Shown: piece by piece, positions 60,686-64,000 of the stretch
How the letters are laid out: every line of letters starts with the position of its first letter
Position numbering within the stretch: position 1 is the stretch's first letter
Source of the DNA: Paraherbaspirillum soli
GTDB taxonomy: Bacteria; Pseudomonadota; Gammaproteobacteria; Burkholderiales; Burkholderiaceae_D
Reading direction: 5' to 3'
Length of the DNA: 64,000 nucleotides
Assembly: GCF_042654985.1 (NCBI RefSeq)
Contig: NZ_JBHSMT010000029.1
Coordinates: 186,001-250,000 of the forward strand
Program-made: the position numbers and the translations under genes
Notes under the pieces: model-generated
Told to the model about the DNA's origin: nothing
What the model saw: the letters and a program-made list of their open reading frames with translations, nothing else
Database searches by the model: none

Positions 60686-61460
60686 GCTGCCGCAGCATCC
60701 TGCCTCGGTCAGCTACGAGAGCCTGTCGCCGGCGCATAAACCGGCGCGGCGCATTGCCGTCCCGGTACCCAAGGAACAGATGACGGCATGGCAGCGCTGG
60801 GAGATGGCGGCAGTCAACAATCCAGTCGCCGCGCCAGCCGAGCCGGAACCGATAGTGCCGGCCGAAGCGACGCTGGAACAATTGCAACCGACCCTGCTGA
60901 TCGACGAAGCCGAACTGAACCGGCTGCGGCAGGAAGCGCAGCAAGCCGGAGCGGAAGAAGGCCGCCAGCAAGGCTACGCCGAGGGCAAGACCGAAGGCTA
61001 TGCCGTCGGCCTGGAAGCGGCCCAAGCGGAAGCCGACAGCCTGCGCACCTTATTGCGCGCCATGCCTGCCGCCTTGCGCAGCGCCGACCGCGCAGTGGCC
61101 GATGATTTGCTGAGCCTGGCGCTGGACATTGCCCGCCAAGTCGTGCGCCAGGCCTTGAACGTAGAACCCGAATTGATCCTGGCCGCGGTGCGCGAACTGT
61201 TGCAGACCGAACCGGCCCTGAGCGGCACCCCGCGCCTGTTGCTGCACACCGACGATGCGGCGCTGGTCAAACAATATCTGGCGGAAGACTTGCAAGCGGC
61301 CGGCTGGCTGGTGCGGATCGATCCGGCCATCAGCCGCGGCGGCTGCCGGGTCCAGGCCGCCAGCGGCGAACTCGACGCCACCATGGAAACCCGCTGGCAA
61401 AGAGTCGCGGTCGCACTCGGCCGCAACATCCCGGCCGCCCCTGCCCCATCCAACACATGA
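60678..61460 (+). CDS. fliH: Flagellar assembly protein FliH
   Basis: The 260-residue regulator of the export ATPase. Near residue 90 there is a series of G-x-x-x-G-like repeats (AGAEEGRQQGYAEGKTEGYAVGLEAA) typical of FliH. The C-terminal part (DIARQVVRQALNVEPELILAAVRELLQ) matches the family. It overlaps fliG by 8 bp and fliI by 4 bp. Confidence 0.93.
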   Translation: MSKLPQHPASVSYESLSPAHKPARRIAVPVPKEQMTAWQRWEMAAVNNPVAAPAEPEPIVPAEATLEQLQPTLLIDEAELNRLRQEAQQAGAEEGRQQGYAEGKTEGYAVGLEAAQAEADSLRTLLRAMPAALRSADRAVADDLLSLALDIARQVVRQALNVEPELILAAVRELLQTEPALSGTPRLLLHTDDAALVKQYLAEDLQAAGWLVRIDPAISRGGCRVQAASGELDATMETRWQRVAVALGRNIPAAPAPSNT

Positions 61461-62884
61461 CAGATACGATCGCCGCCGCCGACAACCCGCATCTGCAAGC
61501 CTGGCGCAGCGCGCTCGGCAATGCCAGTCTCGGCGTCGGCCGCAGCATCCCGATCCGCACCTACGGCCGCCTGACCCGTGCGGTCGGCCTGGTGCTGGAA
61601 GCGGTCGGCCTGCAACTGCCGGTCGGCAGCGACTGCCTGATCGAACTGCCGCCTGGCTACGGCCAGCCCACCACCGAAGCGGAAGTGGTCGGCTTTGCCG
61701 GCGACCGCCTGTTCCTGATGCCGCAAAGCGAAGTCGCCGGCCTGTTGCCCGGCGCCCGCGTCTATCCGCTGGAAGCCCAGGTGCCGGTCAATAACTGTCT
61801 GGGCAGCCCGCCGGCCGAAGCCGGCACCAAACGGCTGCCGGTCGGCGCCGGCATGCTGGGCCGCGTGGTGGACGCCGCCGGCCGTCCGCTCGACGGCCTG
61901 GGGCCGCTCGATTTCAGCCGCGAAGTGCCGCTGGCGGCTGCCCCCATCAACCCCTTGAACCGCGCCCCGATCGACAGCGTACTGGACGTCGGCGTGCGCG
62001 CCATCAACGCCCTGCTGACCGTCGGCCGCGGCCAGCGCATGGGCCTGTTCGCCGGCTCCGGGGTCGGCAAGAGCGTGCTGCTGGGCATGATGGCGCGCTA
62101 CACCAGCGCCGAAGTGATCGTGGTCGGCCTGATCGGCGAACGCGGCCGCGAAGTAAAAGATTTCATCGAAAACACGCTAGGCGAAGAAGGCCTGGCGCGC
62201 GCCGTGGTGGTCGCCGCACCGGCCGACACCTCGCCGCTGCTCAGACTGCAAGGCGCGGCCTACGCCACCTGCCTGGCCGAATATTTCCGCGACCAGGGCA
62301 AAGACGTATTGCTGATCATGGATTCGCTGACCCGCTACGCCATGGCGCAGCGCGAGATCGCGCTGGCGGTCGGCGAACCGCCGGCCACCAAAGGCTACCC
62401 GCCGTCGGTGTTCGCCAAATTGCCGGCGCTGGTGGAACGGGCCGGCAACGGCGCCCGCGACGCCGGCGGCAAAGGCGGCTCGATCACCGCCTTCTACACC
62501 GTGCTGACCGAAGGCGACGACCAGCAAGACCCGATCGCCGACGCCGCGCGCGCGATCCTGGACGGCCACATCGTACTGTCGCGCAGCCTGGCCGAATCCG
62601 GCCACTATCCGGCGATCGACATCGAAGCCTCGATCAGCCGCGCCATGACCGCGCTGATCGCACCGACGCAGTTCGACGCCGTGCGCAGCTTCAAGCAAAT
62701 GCTGTCGCGCTACCAGCGCAACCGCGACCTGATCAGCGTCGGCGCCTATGCCGCCGGCAACGACCAACAGCTGGACAAAGCGATCGCGCTGTATCCGCGG
62801 ATCGAAGCATTTTTGCAGCAAGGCATGGAAGAACGCGCCGGCTACGACAGCGCCGTGACCGAATTGCACACCCTGTTTACCTGA
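61457..62884 (+). CDS. fliI: Flagellum-specific ATPase FliI
   Basis: A 475-residue F1-beta-like ATPase powering export. The Walker A motif GSGVGKSVLLG is near residue 197, Walker B LLIMDSLTRYAMAQRE near 288, and the family signature PPSVFAKLPALVERAGNG near 315. It overlaps fliH by 4 bp. Confidence 0.97.
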   Translation: MTDTIAAADNPHLQAWRSALGNASLGVGRSIPIRTYGRLTRAVGLVLEAVGLQLPVGSDCLIELPPGYGQPTTEAEVVGFAGDRLFLMPQSEVAGLLPGARVYPLEAQVPVNNCLGSPPAEAGTKRLPVGAGMLGRVVDAAGRPLDGLGPLDFSREVPLAAAPINPLNRAPIDSVLDVGVRAINALLTVGRGQRMGLFAGSGVGKSVLLGMMARYTSAEVIVVGLIGERGREVKDFIENTLGEEGLARAVVVAAPADTSPLLRLQGAAYATCLAEYFRDQGKDVLLIMDSLTRYAMAQREIALAVGEPPATKGYPPSVFAKLPALVERAGNGARDAGGKGGSITAFYTVLTEGDDQQDPIADAARAILDGHIVLSRSLAESGHYPAIDIEASISRAMTALIAPTQFDAVRSFKQMLSRYQRNRDLISVGAYAAGNDQQLDKAIALYPRIEAFLQQGMEERAGYDSAVTELHTLFT

Positions 62885-62912
62885 CCCGGAACCCTCCTGA
62901 AAGGATCTCATC

Positions 62913-63368
62913 ATGGCCAATACCCTACCGCTCGCGATGTTGATTGAACTGGCGCAAAACAAGACCGACGACGCGACCCGCCGCCTGGGTCAGTTGCAAC
63001 GGGCGCAGATCGGCGCCGCCGAAAAACTCGCGCTGCTGATCCAATACCGGCAGGAATACGTCGACCGCCTGCAAGCCAAGATGCAGGAAGGCGTGCCGTC
63101 CTCGCACTGGCGCAACTTCCAGAACTTCATCGGCACCCTGGACGGCGCGATCGAACAACAGCGCGCGGTAGTGGCCCAGGCCGAAGCCCGGCTGAACCAC
63201 GGCCGCAGCGACTGGCAACACAGCAAGCGCCGCCTGAACTCATTCGACACCCTGGCCGACCGCGTGCGGCAACAAGCCGCGCTGGCGCTCGGCAAGCGCG
63301 AACAGCGCGACAGCGACGAACACGCCGCCCGCCAATTCCAGCTGCGCGCCCAGGCGCTGACCAGATAA
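62913..63368 (+). CDS. fliJ: Flagellar export protein FliJ
   Basis: A 151-residue coiled-coil protein that docks on the FliI ring. It starts MANTLPLAMLIELAQNKTDDATRRLG and is rich in Gln, Ala and Arg with heptad spacing. It lies 28 bp after fliI, with AAAGGA before the ATG. Confidence 0.9.
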   Translation: MANTLPLAMLIELAQNKTDDATRRLGQLQRAQIGAAEKLALLIQYRQEYVDRLQAKMQEGVPSSHWRNFQNFIGTLDGAIEQQRAVVAQAEARLNHGRSDWQHSKRRLNSFDTLADRVRQQAALALGKREQRDSDEHAARQFQLRAQALTR

Positions 63369-63387
63369 ATCCATCAAGAGACCCGCC

Positions 63388-64000
63388 ATGCCTATCATTC
63401 TCGCCCCCAGCATCAGCACCCAGCCTGCCGCAGCAGCCCCGGCCAACGCCGCCGCCAATGCCAACAACGCCCAGGACCAGCAGCCCGCCGGCAGTTTTGG
63501 CGACGCCTTGAACCGCTCGCTGGCGAATACCGACAAACCCGCCGACAGCGGCAGCGCCAACGCTGCAGCCAAAGCGCCCGACAAAACCACCGATAAAGCC
63601 GCCGACCGCACCACCCGCCGCCCAGCCGCCAGCGCCGACGCCAATCAGCAAGATCCAGCCGCCGCTCTCGCGTTCGCCTTGATCCCGCCGACGCCGGAAG
63701 CCAGCAAAGCTGCGGCCGACGCCGCCCAGTTTGAGGACGGCAAACCGCTGCCATCGGCGGCAGAAACCCAACTCAACGCAGCCATCGCCGCCAGCGCCGG
63801 CAAAACCGCAGCAGCCGCGCCGGCACTGACGGAACCGGCAGCCGCCATCCAAAGCACCGACCCGGCCGCTGCCGCCGCAACAGCCGCCGCAACCGCATTC
63901 GGCGCGCAGCTGGGAGCGCAGGCAGCACCAACCACGCCAGCCGCCGCAAGCTCAAAAGAACGACCCCAGATCGCCCTGCAAAGCAAAGACCTGGCCGCCG
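63388..64000 (+). CDS. fliK: Flagellar hook-length control protein FliK (partial, runs off the window)
   Basis: The frame is open from the ATG at 63388 to the window end, giving about 204 residues. It is very Ala/Pro/Gln-rich (for example PAAAAPANAAANANNAQDQQPAGSFGDALNRSL), as expected for the disordered N-terminal ruler of FliK. The conserved C-terminal hook domain lies outside the window. Position after fliJ supports the call. It would be the main FliK; the other is at 33732. Confidence 0.82.
   Translation, partial: MPIILAPSISTQPAAAAPANAAANANNAQDQQPAGSFGDALNRSLANTDKPADSGSANAAAKAPDKTTDKAADRTTRRPAASADANQQDPAAALAFALIPPTPEASKAAADAAQFEDGKPLPSAAETQLNAAIAASAGKTAAAAPALTEPAAAIQSTDPAAAAATAAATAFGAQLGAQAAPTTPAAASSKERPQIALQSKDLAA

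Overview
The window looks like chromosomal DNA of a flagellated betaproteobacterium, most likely Oxalobacteraceae (Burkholderiales). The basis is the moderately high GC content, the rpsU-yqeY-dnaG-rpoD block whose RpoD carries a long Lys/Ala-rich N-terminal tail, a flhDC-motAB-cheY-cheA-cheW cluster, and FlhDC-type flagellar control. The genus cannot be fixed from the sequence alone.

Layout. Positions 1-9.5 kb hold housekeeping genes: the end of a LysR regulator, gluQ, rhlE, tsaD, an ECF sigma factor with a small zinc-finger protein, ybiB, a cation/proton antiporter and a YbdK-type ligase. Positions 9.5-18 kb hold a BaiN-like flavoprotein, a Wzz-like membrane protein, rpsU-yqeY-dnaG-rpoD and tRNA-Ile2(CAU). 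Positions 18-23 kb are accessory: a Tat-exported nicotinamidase homologue without its catalytic cysteine, a subtilisin-type autotransporter and a transposase remnant. Positions 23-39 kb are a chemotaxis and flagellar block, all on the minus strand: cheW, cheA, a CheY-like regulator, motBA, flhCD, a sensor kinase with a REC-Hpt partner, a second cheW, a NarL-type regulator, fhlB, a fliK-like gene, fliT, fliS, fliD, flaG and a very short flagellin gene fliC with a sigma-28 promoter.

Positions 39-42.8 kb are a small repeat-rich island. It holds a possible attenuator or small RNA, an orphan 119-aa gene, a beta/gamma-crystallin-like gene, a 40-aa CxxC microprotein gene, a streptavidin-family gene and a pair of 417-bp inverted repeats. 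Positions 42.8-57.2 kb are a tight eight-gene minus-strand operon that I infer to be a flagellin glycosylation island. It starts with a 2758-codon gene encoding four consecutive TPR + GT41 (O-GlcNAc-transferase/SPINDLY-type) modules and continues with two DegT-type aminotransferases, a WbqC-family protein, a GNAT acetyltransferase, a PhyH-type dioxygenase and two methyltransferases. From 57.3 kb to the end lie fliE (minus) and the divergent fliFGHIJK operon, with fliK cut by the window edge.

Repeats link these regions. One family of 120-130-bp hairpin elements occurs four times, and in three cases it touches the stop codon of a gene. A second family of REP-like palindromes (flanks of GTAGG[G/T]CGGAAAAGCG type) also occurs four times. 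The most unusual items are the four-module glycosyltransferase, the avidin-microprotein-crystallin cluster and the possible attenuator upstream of the orphan gene.
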